Source: Bin5 sp965204705 (GTDB taxonomy: Bacteria > Chloroflexota > Anaerolineae > Caldilineales > Caldilineaceae). Taken from it: a stretch of 64,000 nucleotides of DNA. The DNA lies in assembly GCA_965204705.1 (NCBI GenBank), contig OZ242006.1, forward strand, positions 3,162,001 to 3,226,000, read 5' to 3'. The translations under genes were made by a program, and so were the position numbers. A model generated the notes under the pieces. The model was not told the DNA's origin and made no database searches. It was given only the letters and a program-made list of their open reading frames with translations. Shown in pieces: positions 43,502-52,711 of this stretch (position 1 is the stretch's first letter; every line of letters starts with the position of its first letter).

Positions 43502-44716
43502 CTACCTTTTGCCCAGTCTCCTCAACGCTGATTCAAGAATCAAGACGGCTTGCCAGTATTCGTCCAGGCTGACGTGCTCGTTGGGCGTATGGTCCAAGTT
43601 ACTGTCACCTGGCCCGTAGGCCACTATGGGGCATCGCCAGGCGGGCCCCACGACGTTCATGTCGCTGGTGCCGCTCTTGCTCACAAAACGAGGTCGAATT
43701 GAGGTCTGTTCGCGGATGGCAGCGAGAAAACTGCGAACAAGAGGACTGTTTCGGCTACTTCGCCACGCCGGTTCATACCCGTGAAGACTAAACTCCAAAC
43801 GCAGTTCTTCGTCGCCGAGGCAGAGCGTCTGAGGCGCGGCGTCGGCGCACTTTACATTTAGGTGTTCCGGAAAAGGACCGCTTCCGCCAGCGCGTTCTTG
43901 AGCCCATTTCAGCAGGCGGGTCAGGAGTGCGTCAATGTCAAATTCAAGAGGAAGACGTATGCCAATCTTGATCCATACAAGATCCCGCATCGCCTCGTCC
44001 GTCCATGTTCGCAGTTCACGCAGGCTGGGCCGCAGCTGGTCAAACGCCTTTGGCCTCTCGCAATTGAAGCCATCCCCTATTGCGACAATCCAGTTCCACA
44101 AGTCTACCGCGGTCGTTGCAACGCCTGGATTGGGGCCGGCTGAGTGCATCATGGGCTGGTCGGCCGTCATTTCCAGCAGAATGCGCCCCATGTATGAGAG
44201 GGTGATACGGGTGGTGCCGCTCGGCTCGCCGATGACACAGAAGTCAGGTTTGGGCTCCTGGCGGCCGTCAAAGCGGTCACGGACAAAACGGGCCCCCTTG
44301 CTTGTCGCCGCCTCCTCCTCAACTGCGCCAACGACGATCACGCGAATGTCGTTTCGGAGGGCCCAATCAGACCCCAGTCGAGCTGCAGCGGCCGCGAATG
44401 TCGCCAAAGGCCCTTTGGCGTCGACGGCTCCGCGTCCGAACAGGACCGGTCCGTCTTCTCCTTTCTCGACTCGCACCGGGATGTCACCCCAAACGGTGTC
44501 GATGTGCCCAAGCAGTACTACGCATCTCCCGGCATCGACTGCTCCGATTTCACCGACGGCGTTTCCGACGGCATCGACCTCGTACCTGTCGTATCCGAGG
44601 GAGCCCATCGCACCGGCCAGATAGGAACTGGCATTCAGTTCGTCGCCACTAAAGGAAGGGATCTCTACTAAACGGGTCAGTAGATTTTCGGCTTCGGTTC
44701 GGGAGAGTACAGACAT
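43502..44716 (-). CDS. M20 peptidase, LysK/ArgE-like deacylase
   Basis: About 404 residues from the ATG at 44716, starting MSVLSRTEAENLLTRLVEIPS. M20 metal motifs: LLGHIDTVWGDIP, RGAVDAKGPLA, and EEEAATSKGAR with the catalytic glutamate. The C-terminal KSGTSDMNVVGPAW and AYGPGDSNLDHTPNEH closely resemble [LysW]-lysine/ornithine hydrolase (LysK) and N-acetyl-lysine deacetylases. No LysW carrier or other lys/arg gene is adjacent, so the pathway role is uncertain. It follows the PAC2 gene by 35 bases on the same strand. Confidence 0.85.
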   Translation of the reverse strand: MSVLSRTEAENLLTRLVEIPSFSGDELNASSYLAGAMGSLGYDRYEVDAVGNAVGEIGAVDAGRCVVLLGHIDTVWGDIPVRVEKGEDGPVLFGRGAVDAKGPLATFAAAAARLGSDWALRNDIRVIVVGAVEEEAATSKGARFVRDRFDGRQEPKPDFCVIGEPSGTTRITLSYMGRILLEMTADQPMMHSAGPNPGVATTAVDLWNWIVAIGDGFNCERPKAFDQLRPSLRELRTWTDEAMRDLVWIKIGIRLPLEFDIDALLTRLLKWAQERAGGSGPFPEHLNVKCADAAPQTLCLGDEELRLEFSLHGYEPAWRSSRNSPLVRSFLAAIREQTSIRPRFVSKSGTSDMNVVGPAWRCPIVAYGPGDSNLDHTPNEHVSLDEYWQAVLILESALRRLGKR

Positions 44717-44751
44717 TTCCACCACGGTTTCAGGTCGACTGCTATAGGGGA

Positions 44752-45672
44752 TCAGCCCTCCAGGTCGTCCAACAGATCGCCCAGCTCTCTCTCCCAAACA
44801 TCGTCCAGAGGCATAAAGGGGTTCTCAGTGAACTCTTCTTCCAGCTTCTGCAGGTATGCATGAACCTCGAGCTGGGGGGCTTGGCGCGAGAGTTCCTCCA
44901 TTTGTTCTTCCATTGAAGTGATCAACTCGTCACTTTGGATTCGCAACTCCGACAGGTCAATTCCCAGATGAAACATGAAGTCCGCCCTTCGCAGAATGTC
45001 GTACCAGGCCTTGACATCGTCTTCGATGCGGACGCTCTGTGCCGGGAGCATAACCTGGCCAAAGTCATAGGCGGGGACAAATCCGTGGAAGCAAATGTAC
45101 TCCTTGTTGCGTTGTCCAGCATGGTAGGCGAGATAGGAGCCTATAGTCGTACCGCCTTCGTAATTTGAGAAACGGACGGCATACTCCTCCATCTCCTTGC
45201 GCATCTCTTCCAGGCTGAATACGCAGGAGATATCGCGGTCTTTATTGAAAGGCATGGCCCCGTAAACGCCGCCGACTGCCACGACGCGTTTGACGCCAAG
45301 CTCCTCAACAATGTCAAAGAATGCGTCCGCATACTCCTCTTCGTTAACGTGGGGTTCTTCTCCAAGAAAGATGACAAGTCCCTTGTCTCCGAGCTGGGTG
45401 AAATAAAGCTCCGTCTTGATGACACGCATCTCCTGGACAACGCCTTCTTTAGTGTGCACCTCGGGTCTCAAAAGGTGGTGTGCGCCAGGCATCTGAAACA
45501 GGAAGAACCTGTCGCGACTTATTTCGCCGATCTTTCGCGTATCCAGCTTCTCGATCAGATAGGCAGGGAGTCCGGACGAGATCGAGCCGGCGTCTGCCCA
45601 CTGGTGCCAACCGGCAATCATGACCATCTCACTGGCGGTCGGAGTCTCCCATAAGTGTACTCGCTCGTCCAT
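44752..45672 (-). CDS. PAC2 family protein
   Basis: A 306-residue PAC2 (proteasome assembly chaperone 2-like) protein. Seen are MIAGWHQWADAGSISSG near the N-terminus, LGEEPHVNEEEYADAFFD and AVGGVYGAMPF in the middle, and the family YEGGTTIGSYLAYHAGQ; the last 60 residues are acidic and coiled-coil forming. In archaea and Actinobacteria such proteins act with proteasomes, but bacterial copies also occur without them. No proteasome gene is in the window. It is central in a three-gene minus operon with a methyltransferase and the LysK-like hydrolase. Confidence 0.88.
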   Translation of the reverse strand: MDERVHLWETPTASEMVMIAGWHQWADAGSISSGLPAYLIEKLDTRKIGEISRDRFFLFQMPGAHHLLRPEVHTKEGVVQEMRVIKTELYFTQLGDKGLVIFLGEEPHVNEEEYADAFFDIVEELGVKRVVAVGGVYGAMPFNKDRDISCVFSLEEMRKEMEEYAVRFSNYEGGTTIGSYLAYHAGQRNKEYICFHGFVPAYDFGQVMLPAQSVRIEDDVKAWYDILRRADFMFHLGIDLSELRIQSDELITSMEEQMEELSRQAPQLEVHAYLQKLEEEFTENPFMPLDDVWERELGDLLDDLEG

Positions 45673-45717
45673 GTTGCTACCCCACTTTCGTTAATTTCGT
45701 TCTGCGGCGGTAGTCCG

Positions 45718-46581
45718 TCAAGGGCGCAGCATACGAAAGATAATCACGGGTGGAATCTCGCTGAAATTCGGGCCCCAACTTACATCCCGTCTGCCATGAG
45801 GGTGGGTGGGGGGGAAGGCTCTCTCCTCGATACCATTTAGAACAAACCCTGCACTCAAACCAATGCTCAGCAAAGCGTGAAGCGGTCTGTGAAAGTAGGG
45901 CTGAGGCAATGGCTGTCCGGCCAGGGCTCGACCCTTGTGCATCGTCGGCGTCATGTAGCCGCTTACGCGCACTCCATAGGTTGTGACCTCTTCTCCGTCG
46001 ACCTCCTCCCTCTCGCAGAAGAGAGCGGAGTGGGCCTGATTGAAGCAGGGATGCATCATTGAGAATACGAAGCATCCTCCCGATTTGAGCAAACTGTACA
46101 AGGACCGAAACAGCGGCTCGATTTCGGCCATGTCAAACAGGGCCATATTGCACATCGCGGCATCGAGCCTCTCTTGGCAGATCCTGGCGATTCCTTCTCC
46201 GTCGCTGGCGTCAAGTACGTGAAACTGAATGTCGCCGTCGTCGGCAGAACTGCGTCCCCTGGCGAAACGAATCATCTCTTCGGCAACGTCGAATGCTACA
46301 ACACGGGCCCCCAGGCGGCCCAGCCTTCTACTTGTCAGACCATTGCCGCAGGCGATATCCAGAACGACCTGGCCTGGCTGAACTGAAAGCAACTCTTCAA
46401 AGACGGGCCAACAGAGCACTTCAACGAAGTCGTTGCCTTCACCCATATAGCTGTCCCAATAGGCCGAGTTGTGGTTCCAAACCTGTCTCACCTCTTGGCT
46501 GTATTCGGGAAAGGAGGAGGCACTATCTGTAAGGGGCGCGTCGAGACTCTCGCGAATTGCCTTTTCTCTCGTTCGGTCCAT
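45718..46581 (-). CDS. Class I SAM-dependent methyltransferase
   Basis: About 287 residues from the ATG at 46581, supported by AGGAGAGG eight bases upstream; the open frame extends 95 codons further without similarity. SAM-binding loop VLDIACGNGLTSRRLGRLG, then VVAFDVAEEMIRFAR, with motif CNMALFDMAEIEPLF and a substrate lid HPCFNQAH typical of small-molecule methyltransferases. First gene of the operon with PAC2 and the LysK-like protein; an extended -10 promoter lies at 46661-46669. Substrate unknown. Confidence 0.87.
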   Translation of the reverse strand: MDRTREKAIRESLDAPLTDSASSFPEYSQEVRQVWNHNSAYWDSYMGEGNDFVEVLCWPVFEELLSVQPGQVVLDIACGNGLTSRRLGRLGARVVAFDVAEEMIRFARGRSSADDGDIQFHVLDASDGEGIARICQERLDAAMCNMALFDMAEIEPLFRSLYSLLKSGGCFVFSMMHPCFNQAHSALFCEREEVDGEEVTTYGVRVSGYMTPTMHKGRALAGQPLPQPYFHRPLHALLSIGLSAGFVLNGIEERAFPPTHPHGRRDVSWGPNFSEIPPVIIFRMLRP

Positions 46582-46660
46582 CGGACCTCTCCTGCAATGG
46601 CAGCTTGACGATGCCCTGTCCCATTGACCAAGAGCTATGGCACAGAGCGCGGCTCGGCAC

Positions 46661-46669
46661 ATTGTACCA
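46661..46669 (-). promoter_or_regulatory. Extended -10 promoter of the methyltransferase operon
   Basis: Minus strand reads CCTTTGTGGTACAAT ending at 46661, with TGG before TACAAT. The 14 bases CTTTGTGGTACAAT are identical to the promoter in front of the DUF58 gene at 48458-48471. Leader about 73 bases. Confidence 0.65.
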
Positions 46670-46675
46670 CAAAGG

Positions 46676-47162
46676 TAGGAGGGCTGGACATAGCATGACA
46701 GGAAGTAGAAGCCAGCGTCGGCGGCGCTGAAGCGCAATACAGTTACAAGCCGATCGAGGTATGGGAGCAGCAACTGTCTACTGCAGGGAGCTGGGGAGAG
46801 TGAACTTCCTTGGCCGGTGGTTCCTCTGGAAGCGGGGATCTCGACGACGATGGAGCCAGGTTTCAAGCAAAGGAGAAACCGTTCAGCCTAAACGTGCATG
46901 CGATGACACTGTCTGGCTCTGGCGGCCAGTGGTCAGAGTTAGGGTTTGGCCGCAATCGGCTGTGGAGCGCATACTGCGCAGGAGCGAAGAGGAGAGAGAA
47001 GAAAGAGGATTCTTCGCTCGTGCTTTCTGGCGTCGCGAACTCTTGATGGCTGAAGGGTCACACCGTCTCCTTCCTTTGGGGAGGGCGTGTCGCCGGTGAA
47101 GGAGGCGACTCAGTGCCAGCAGTCGAGCAAGACTATCGAGTTCATTAGCCGAGGGGGCCTGG
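46676..47162. other. Gene-free stretch between methyltransferase operon and PyrK-like gene
   Basis: About 490 bases. Two plus-strand frames are open but show no fold, no ribosome site and skewed composition. A GTG-started 11-codon frame after AAGGAGG near 47096 is probably chance. No RNA gene recognised. Confidence 0.4.
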
Positions 47163-48050
47163 CTAATCTGATAATTCTGTCAAGTCAAAGACAGGACCAT
47201 GCACGCAAGCGCGGGTAAAGCCGCCGCGTGCTGTCGGTATCGCACACACAAGGCAGGCACCGACACCGCAAAGCAGGTCGGAGTTGACCAGGATCTGCGC
47301 GAAGTTCCTGTCAACTCGGAAGCGCGAATTCCTGACGATCGACAGGAGTTCCCCAAACCTTCTTGGGGAGACGCCCGCACAAACCTGGTCCGCCCACTCC
47401 ACGGTGCTGCCAATATGCCTGAGCCACTGGCTTTCGGCGGTTGTGGATCGTACTTCAACCTGTACAGGCAAATAGGGCACCAGGTCGGCAACCACCTCTT
47501 CATTCCTGGCCTTGATGAGGACTGTCACCCTCCCGCCTCTGTCCAACGCCCGCTCGCACAAGGGAAGCAACTTCCAGAACCAGGCTGGATCATCTTCAAC
47601 GTCAGCCAGAAGGAGAAGATTCCGCAGCTCGGGTAGCAGAGAAAACCCGTGCCCATACGGGCCTTGGAGGTTGAGTAGGTCGCCGAATGCACGATTTGCC
47701 AACCAAGTGAAACCGTCATCGGCGGCATGGTGACCTGCGGCCGTGCCTGGCTCTGGTTGTCCGCCTGCCTCTTGCCGGCACTTGGGAAGGAAGAATAGCC
47801 AGCGCTCATGGTGGTCGACTGCTTGGCGACCGCAAACAAAGAGGGGTCGACGAAGAAGAATCGACCAGTCGCCTTCCCGGTCAATGCCGACCGCGTTGCT
47901 GCAACGCAACAGGAAGTAACGGCCGGCAATGGTCTCGGACTGGGGAACGAAATTGGCTGGGAGGCGAACTGCGAATGTCTGGCCGGGGCGGACAGCACTA
48001 TCGATCTGACCTACAACGGGGGGAAGGGGCTCCCAAGTGGACTCGGTCAC
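47163..48050 (-). CDS. PyrK-like FAD/[2Fe-2S] electron-transfer protein
   Basis: A 295-residue protein built like the electron-transfer subunit of dihydroorotate dehydrogenase B. FAD part: AGRYFLLRC and LLRRPLF; NAD part: LQGPYGHGFSLL; C-terminal iron-sulfur loop with Cys261, Cys266, Cys269 and Cys282 in CGVGACLVC and RACVHGPVFDL. All four cluster ligands are present. The middle (80-120) has a longer, His-rich insertion and the NAD fold is degenerate. No pyrD is adjacent, so the partner enzyme is elsewhere or different. GTG start; no good ribosome site is visible. The preceding small membrane protein gene may be cotranscribed. Confidence 0.78.
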   Translation of the reverse strand: MTESTWEPLPPVVGQIDSAVRPGQTFAVRLPANFVPQSETIAGRYFLLRCSNAVGIDREGDWSILLRRPLFVCGRQAVDHHERWLFFLPKCRQEAGGQPEPGTAAGHHAADDGFTWLANRAFGDLLNLQGPYGHGFSLLPELRNLLLLADVEDDPAWFWKLLPLCERALDRGGRVTVLIKARNEEVVADLVPYLPVQVEVRSTTAESQWLRHIGSTVEWADQVCAGVSPRRFGELLSIVRNSRFRVDRNFAQILVNSDLLCGVGACLVCAIPTARGGFTRACVHGPVFDLTELSD

Positions 48051-48090
48051 GGCACGTTACAGTAGGCTGGCGATATCTCTGGCATGAGGG

Positions 48091-48381
48091 CTACTCGCCA
48101 TCCCGCCGTTCACAATTACCGTCGATTCTTGCCGATTCTGAAGGTTGGTTCAAAGAAGCCCGGCGCCCGCCATCTGATTCAGACCGGCGAGACCGTTCCT
48201 CTCTGGAAAACGGGCGCCTCCTTACCAGCGGCCCAGGCTCGATGATTGCCAGAATCACGACAAAAACGATTCCTACGACTGCCAGAACTGCAAGAATTTG
48301 CCAGAGGGCCGACAAAGGCCCATTCCCGCTCGAGCTAGCTAACGGGAGTGTGCTTTCTATGGCCCCAAGTCCTGTAATCAT
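48091..48381 (-). CDS. Small single-span membrane protein
   Basis: A possible 96-residue protein with one membrane helix (WQILAVLAVVGIVFVVILAI, 27-46), a short external N-terminus and a strongly basic, then mixed-charge C-terminal tail. It lies 40 bases upstream of the PyrK-like gene on the same strand. The ribosome site is weak and no family is recognised, so its reality rests on the well-formed helix and position. Confidence 0.5.
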   Translation of the reverse strand: MITGLGAIESTLPLASSSGNGPLSALWQILAVLAVVGIVFVVILAIIEPGPLVRRRPFSREERSRRSESDGGRRASLNQPSESARIDGNCERRDGE

Positions 48382-48462
48382 GTTTCGACCAGCTAACTGC
48401 TTACCCGTCTGACCTGCACCTGGACCGAGAGCATTCCAGTTCCTGGAAGCAGTTCAACTTTG

Positions 48463-48471
48463 TGGTACAAT
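48463..48471 (+). promoter_or_regulatory. Extended -10 promoter of the DUF58/transglutaminase operon
   Basis: TGG plus TACAAT at 48466-48471, within CTTTGTGGTACAAT, the same string found at the methyltransferase operon. Weak -35 (CTGGAA). Leader about 180 bases to the ATG. Confidence 0.65.
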
Positions 48472-48660
48472 CTGTTCAGTCTCGCCCAGGGAGCAGGACC
48501 AGGCATTCTTAACAGGTTGCAGGGCCCTGAAAAAACTCCGCCTCGCTCCTCTCCTGGTCAACACAAAAATACCGTGACTGTCCTGCGCCACTCGCGTCAA
48601 TTCTCACATAGCTTCGCGAATCAGCCAACCTATGACGTAGTCATTGAGACAACTTGAAAC

Positions 48661-50277
48661 ATGAGCCGTTCCTCCGTGCTTTCCCGCCGCCTGAATCCTA
48701 ATCAGGCGGTCGACAGGCTACTGAACCGCCAATTGCCCGCAGGATGGCGCATTGAGTTGCGCAGCGGCTGGCCCCTCCTCTTCATACCACTTCTCGTTTT
48801 CATGCAGCTCCTTGGTCCCAGCCCGATCTGGGTAGCCCTCCTGATCTGTCTTATTGGCCTATACGCTGTGGGCTATGCGTGGGTCCGTAATCAGGTCCAG
48901 CAGATTTACTTTGAGCGGCGGCGGGAAGGAGCGATGCTGGTGGTAGGCGACGCATTGCAGGAGCGGTTCATCGTTCGCAATGAGAGCTCTCTGCCTGTGC
49001 ACTGGCTCGAGTTTGCCGATAGTTCACGCCTGCCTGGATACAACCCAAGACAGGTGGTCAGCTGCGGAAGCGGCAGCAGCTACCAGTGGAGGACGGAGGC
49101 ACACTGCACACAGCGCGGTGTTTTCCGACTGGGACCGCACACGCTTAGGACAGGCGATCCTTTCGGGTTATTCGGTATGGAAATTGCGGGAACAAAGTCC
49201 GAATCTCTGCTCGTATATCCCAGGGTGGCACACATTCCGGAATTGGAATTACCGAGAGGGAGCTCTTCCGGCCAGGACAGACGGCGTCGAGCCTACAGCG
49301 GCTCGGAACGAGCCCAAGTTGTGAGGGCGTATCAGGCGGGAGACAGTCTGCGCCACGTTCACTGGCCCATCAGTGCAAGAAAGGGTGAACTGATAGTTAC
49401 GGACGTCGAAACGGAACCCAGCGGCGACCTGTGGATAGTGCTGGACGTCAACCGCCTGGTTCAGTCAGGCAAGGCCGAAGAAAGCACGCTTGAGACGAGT
49501 ATAGTCCTTGCGGCCAGCGTGGCGGCCGAGTTTCTGGGCGGGGGTGAAAGAAGATCGGTCGGTCTACTGGCGGCGCCAGCTGCCGAGATGACATCCCAGG
49601 AGCTAGCATGGCAGGACCCGGCAAGCGAGCAACTTGAATTAGAGATCGGCTCACCTGAAGACTTTGTGGGATCCTGGACTGGAAACGGAGAGGCGGATCA
49701 ACGCAATTCTGCTCCGCAGCTGGTTGATGTCCCGCCACAGCCGGGCAAGGGCCAGGTTTGGCGGATTTTGGCGGCACTGGCTCCTGTACAAGCAGGTGAT
49801 TTGCCTTTAGCAGAACTCCTGCGCCGCAGCCGGGGAACTTTCAGTGCCGGCCAGACTGTCCTGGCAATCACATCGGACATTGGGGAGGGGGTCCAGGACT
49901 GGACAGGGGAGCTGCTGCATTTGCGTCAAGGGGGCGTGCCGGCCAGTGTGCTGGCCGTGACGACTGCAGCAACTCTTACTGACGACCCGCCTGAAGTCGG
50001 AGAATCGGACGTCGATGAACCTGCCAAGTCTTACCCTGAGCACACTACCTCCCTGGACATTTCAAAGGAGGCATCTGAATCTGATCCGAGTGCAATTTCG
50101 CAAGCAGCTCAGGCAAATCTTGTCGATATCCTGGCGAGATATGAAATTCCGCTTCGGTTTATACAGGCCGGTTCTCGTCTGACGCCCGCGCTGACGTACC
50201 GCCGCACGCGTACGATTCTGCGTACAACACCAAGCGGCGGGGTCGTGGTCCATCAAGTTGAGGAAGAGGTAGGGTGA
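48661..50277 (+). CDS. DUF58 domain protein
   Basis: A 538-residue membrane-anchored protein. Two adjacent helices at about 35-80, then a beta-rich segment, then the DUF58 signature YQAGDSLRHVHWPISARKGELIV split around residues 222-245 (GDSLRHVHWPISARKGEL). DUF58 proteins have a von Willebrand-like fold and usually work with MoxR ATPases and transglutaminase-like membrane proteins. The C-terminal 200 residues here are long and acidic. Its stop overlaps the GTG of the next gene (GTGA). No MoxR gene is in the window. Confidence 0.9.
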   Translation: MSRSSVLSRRLNPNQAVDRLLNRQLPAGWRIELRSGWPLLFIPLLVFMQLLGPSPIWVALLICLIGLYAVGYAWVRNQVQQIYFERRREGAMLVVGDALQERFIVRNESSLPVHWLEFADSSRLPGYNPRQVVSCGSGSSYQWRTEAHCTQRGVFRLGPHTLRTGDPFGLFGMEIAGTKSESLLVYPRVAHIPELELPRGSSSGQDRRRRAYSGSERAQVVRAYQAGDSLRHVHWPISARKGELIVTDVETEPSGDLWIVLDVNRLVQSGKAEESTLETSIVLAASVAAEFLGGGERRSVGLLAAPAAEMTSQELAWQDPASEQLELEIGSPEDFVGSWTGNGEADQRNSAPQLVDVPPQPGKGQVWRILAALAPVQAGDLPLAELLRRSRGTFSAGQTVLAITSDIGEGVQDWTGELLHLRQGGVPASVLAVTTAATLTDDPPEVGESDVDEPAKSYPEHTTSLDISKEASESDPSAISQAAQANLVDILARYEIPLRFIQAGSRLTPALTYRRTRTILRTTPSGGVVVHQVEEEVG

Positions 50278-52676
50278 CGATCGTTAGCGGTATTGACGAA
50301 AGGCACGTGGCGGTCCGGCTGTTCCTATTGGTGGCTGACCGGTTTCGGCCTTCCCTTGGTTGGATGGTATGGGGAATCGGGCTCATTTTGGCTCTTCTAC
50401 CGGCCTTTGCGATCCGGGAAGCCGATTGGATCGACTTACGCCGCGTGCGCGTCAATCTCGAATGGGTGAGTATTTTCAGCCTTTGGAGCGCCTGGTGGCT
50501 GGTGGCCCAGTTGCGCGGCTGGGCGGCGCGCATTTTTTCTCGTAGAATCGGAAGCCAAACTGGAGAAGGCAGCAGCTCAAGTTCACCTGGACGCCGCCGC
50601 CTGCGGGGGCTCGCGGTATTCGTAGCCTATGGCTTGAGCTTCTTGCTATGGGCTTGTCTGGGGATCCTGATAGTTTCGCAGGTTCTCGTTCATTGGATTC
50701 CCGGCCCGATCGATCTGTGGCGAGCAGCATCTGCCAATGACCTGCTCGCGCTTGTCGAAAGGGTGGAGGTTGACCTGAACGACCTGGTCTTGCGTTACTC
50801 AGATTGGGCTAGAGGCGTAGAGGCGGGAGGCGCCTATCAGGACGATTTTGTTTTCCTCTCGCTATTTGGGATCGTGCTGTGGTTTCTCGGTGGAGTAACG
50901 GCGCTGCTATCGCTTTCGACGCGTAACGGCCTAGTCGTAGGTACACCTGCCTTGTGGGTGTTGTCTGTATTTCTCTTCTATGGACGGCAGGGCCGCCTTC
51001 TCATCCTGGTTGGGTTTGCAGCAGCGATTCTGCTCCACGTTCTGCTTGATCAGCAGCGCATGGAAAAACACTGGACCCGTTACCGAACGGATTTCAGCCC
51101 AATGTTGCTGGCGGACCGGATGTTGTCGGTTGGCGCCGGTGCGGTACTGATAGGGCTGGTAGCAGCTTTCATGCCAAATGTTGTTATCAGTCCACTTGCC
51201 TACAAAGTGTATCAGACGATGACCCCTGTCTATGACTCGGTGGACGACGTCACTGAGCGGATGTTCCCGGACCTGAAGGGAGGAAGACGGGGTCTGGGCC
51301 GACTGGGCAGCGGGCTCCCCAACCGGTTCCTGCTTGAGGGCGGAACTGAACTGGGACGCTACGAGGTGATGCGGGTGTCGACGAACTACCCCTTTGGCGC
51401 GGTTACGGAAATGGGGGACATGCCTCCACGCCTCTATATGCGGCGGGGGACGTTTGTCAACTACGACGGGCGAGGCTGGAACAATAGCGGCAACCAGAGG
51501 GACGCGGAATTCGATGCGAACCGAGACTGGCGCAGCGAAGACCAGTGGCCGGGGCGCGTCGCGCTGACTCAGCGTGTCCGGTTGACTTCGCCAACCGCAG
51601 TTTTGCCCGCTGCGGGCGAGCCCGCAATGTTTCGGACCGAATATGAACTGGAGAGACGCTCCGGCGACGACCTGGTATCCATCTGGTCTGGCATCGGCCC
51701 GGTAGATCGATATGAGGTGGTATCCTTTGTGCCTGCCATGCCGGTCGAAAGTTTGCGTGCCTTACCTGCATGGGGCCAGGAAGGCGCCGAATTGCCGCAG
51801 GAGATGGTCTCGCATCTGGGTATTCCGGAAACCGTCACCCCGCGTACCCGCGACCTGGCCCAACGGCTCGCACAGAACCAGCCTGATCCCTTTTCCATCG
51901 CTGAATCAATTGAAGCCCATCTGCGCGGTATCGAATACAATCTAGAAGTCCCTGGTCCACCCCCCGGGGCGGATGTCGCCGACTTTTTCCTTTTTGACCT
52001 GCGGGAAGGGTATTGCGATTACTACACTACGGCCTTTGCAGTCCTGGCCCGTTTGAACGGACTGCCCACTCGATTCGCAACCGGACACATTGGCGGATAC
52101 TGGGACCTGGAATCGGGCGAGTGGACGATCACTGAAGCGGAAGCCCACTCGTGGCCCGAGGTCTACTTCCCGGAGATCGGCTGGGTTCCTTTTGAGCCCA
52201 CAGCAGGGAGACCCACTTTGCGTAGGCAGGCGGCACTGCGGTCGGCGCCTGACAGCTTCATCAGACAAGGAACGGGCGAGGCGCCGGTGGATTCAGTCGC
52301 CGATGAATGGTCTTGGAACTGGCAGTTGTCTTTCTGGCTGCTGCCTCTGGCGGGCCTGCTATACCTGGCGGGCAGGTGGTTCGAACGCAGACCGCAGGAC
52401 CCCTGGCTCGGTCTGCTGGCTTGGGGCCGGCGCATCGGCTGGCCCCACCAGCCGAATCAAACCGAGCTGGAGTACGGGAGCGGGCTGTCGGCCCACCTGG
52501 CCTACCACGAGACCGAACCGGAACGCCGTCGCAGACTGACGCGCAATGTAATCGGGTTGACAGCGGCAGTCAGCCAGGAGCGATACGGCAACGCGGCTAT
52601 CCGTCCGCAGGCGCTGGCCCGCGCCGTGGATCTCTGGCGTGCGATGCGCAGGGATATCCGGCGCCTGCCGTGGTGA
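50274..52676 (+). CDS. TgpA-type membrane transglutaminase-like protein
   Basis: An 800-residue protein of the DUF3488/TgpA group. About six membrane helices in the first 300 residues, then an external transglutaminase-like domain with the catalytic Cys in REGYCDYYTTAFAVLARLNG, the His in EAEAHSWPEVYF and the acidic third residue in GWVPFEPTAG. One more helix (about 690-710) precedes a cytosolic C-terminal DUF4129-like tail. GTG start overlapping the DUF58 stop. Such pairs are thought to be envelope proteases or amide-forming enzymes; the substrate is unknown. Confidence 0.92.
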   Translation: MTIVSGIDERHVAVRLFLLVADRFRPSLGWMVWGIGLILALLPAFAIREADWIDLRRVRVNLEWVSIFSLWSAWWLVAQLRGWAARIFSRRIGSQTGEGSSSSSPGRRRLRGLAVFVAYGLSFLLWACLGILIVSQVLVHWIPGPIDLWRAASANDLLALVERVEVDLNDLVLRYSDWARGVEAGGAYQDDFVFLSLFGIVLWFLGGVTALLSLSTRNGLVVGTPALWVLSVFLFYGRQGRLLILVGFAAAILLHVLLDQQRMEKHWTRYRTDFSPMLLADRMLSVGAGAVLIGLVAAFMPNVVISPLAYKVYQTMTPVYDSVDDVTERMFPDLKGGRRGLGRLGSGLPNRFLLEGGTELGRYEVMRVSTNYPFGAVTEMGDMPPRLYMRRGTFVNYDGRGWNNSGNQRDAEFDANRDWRSEDQWPGRVALTQRVRLTSPTAVLPAAGEPAMFRTEYELERRSGDDLVSIWSGIGPVDRYEVVSFVPAMPVESLRALPAWGQEGAELPQEMVSHLGIPETVTPRTRDLAQRLAQNQPDPFSIAESIEAHLRGIEYNLEVPGPPPGADVADFFLFDLREGYCDYYTTAFAVLARLNGLPTRFATGHIGGYWDLESGEWTITEAEAHSWPEVYFPEIGWVPFEPTAGRPTLRRQAALRSAPDSFIRQGTGEAPVDSVADEWSWNWQLSFWLLPLAGLLYLAGRWFERRPQDPWLGLLAWGRRIGWPHQPNQTELEYGSGLSAHLAYHETEPERRRRLTRNVIGLTAAVSQERYGNAAIRPQALARAVDLWRAMRRDIRRLPW

Positions 52677-52711
52677 GATTGGCGCGGGATATCCCTGTCC
52701 CAGCTTGGGGC

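Noticed and set aside
46761..47099. Plus-strand frames in the methyltransferase/PyrK-like gap
   Set aside because: Arg/Trp-rich translation typical of GC-rich non-coding DNA, and no ribosome site.
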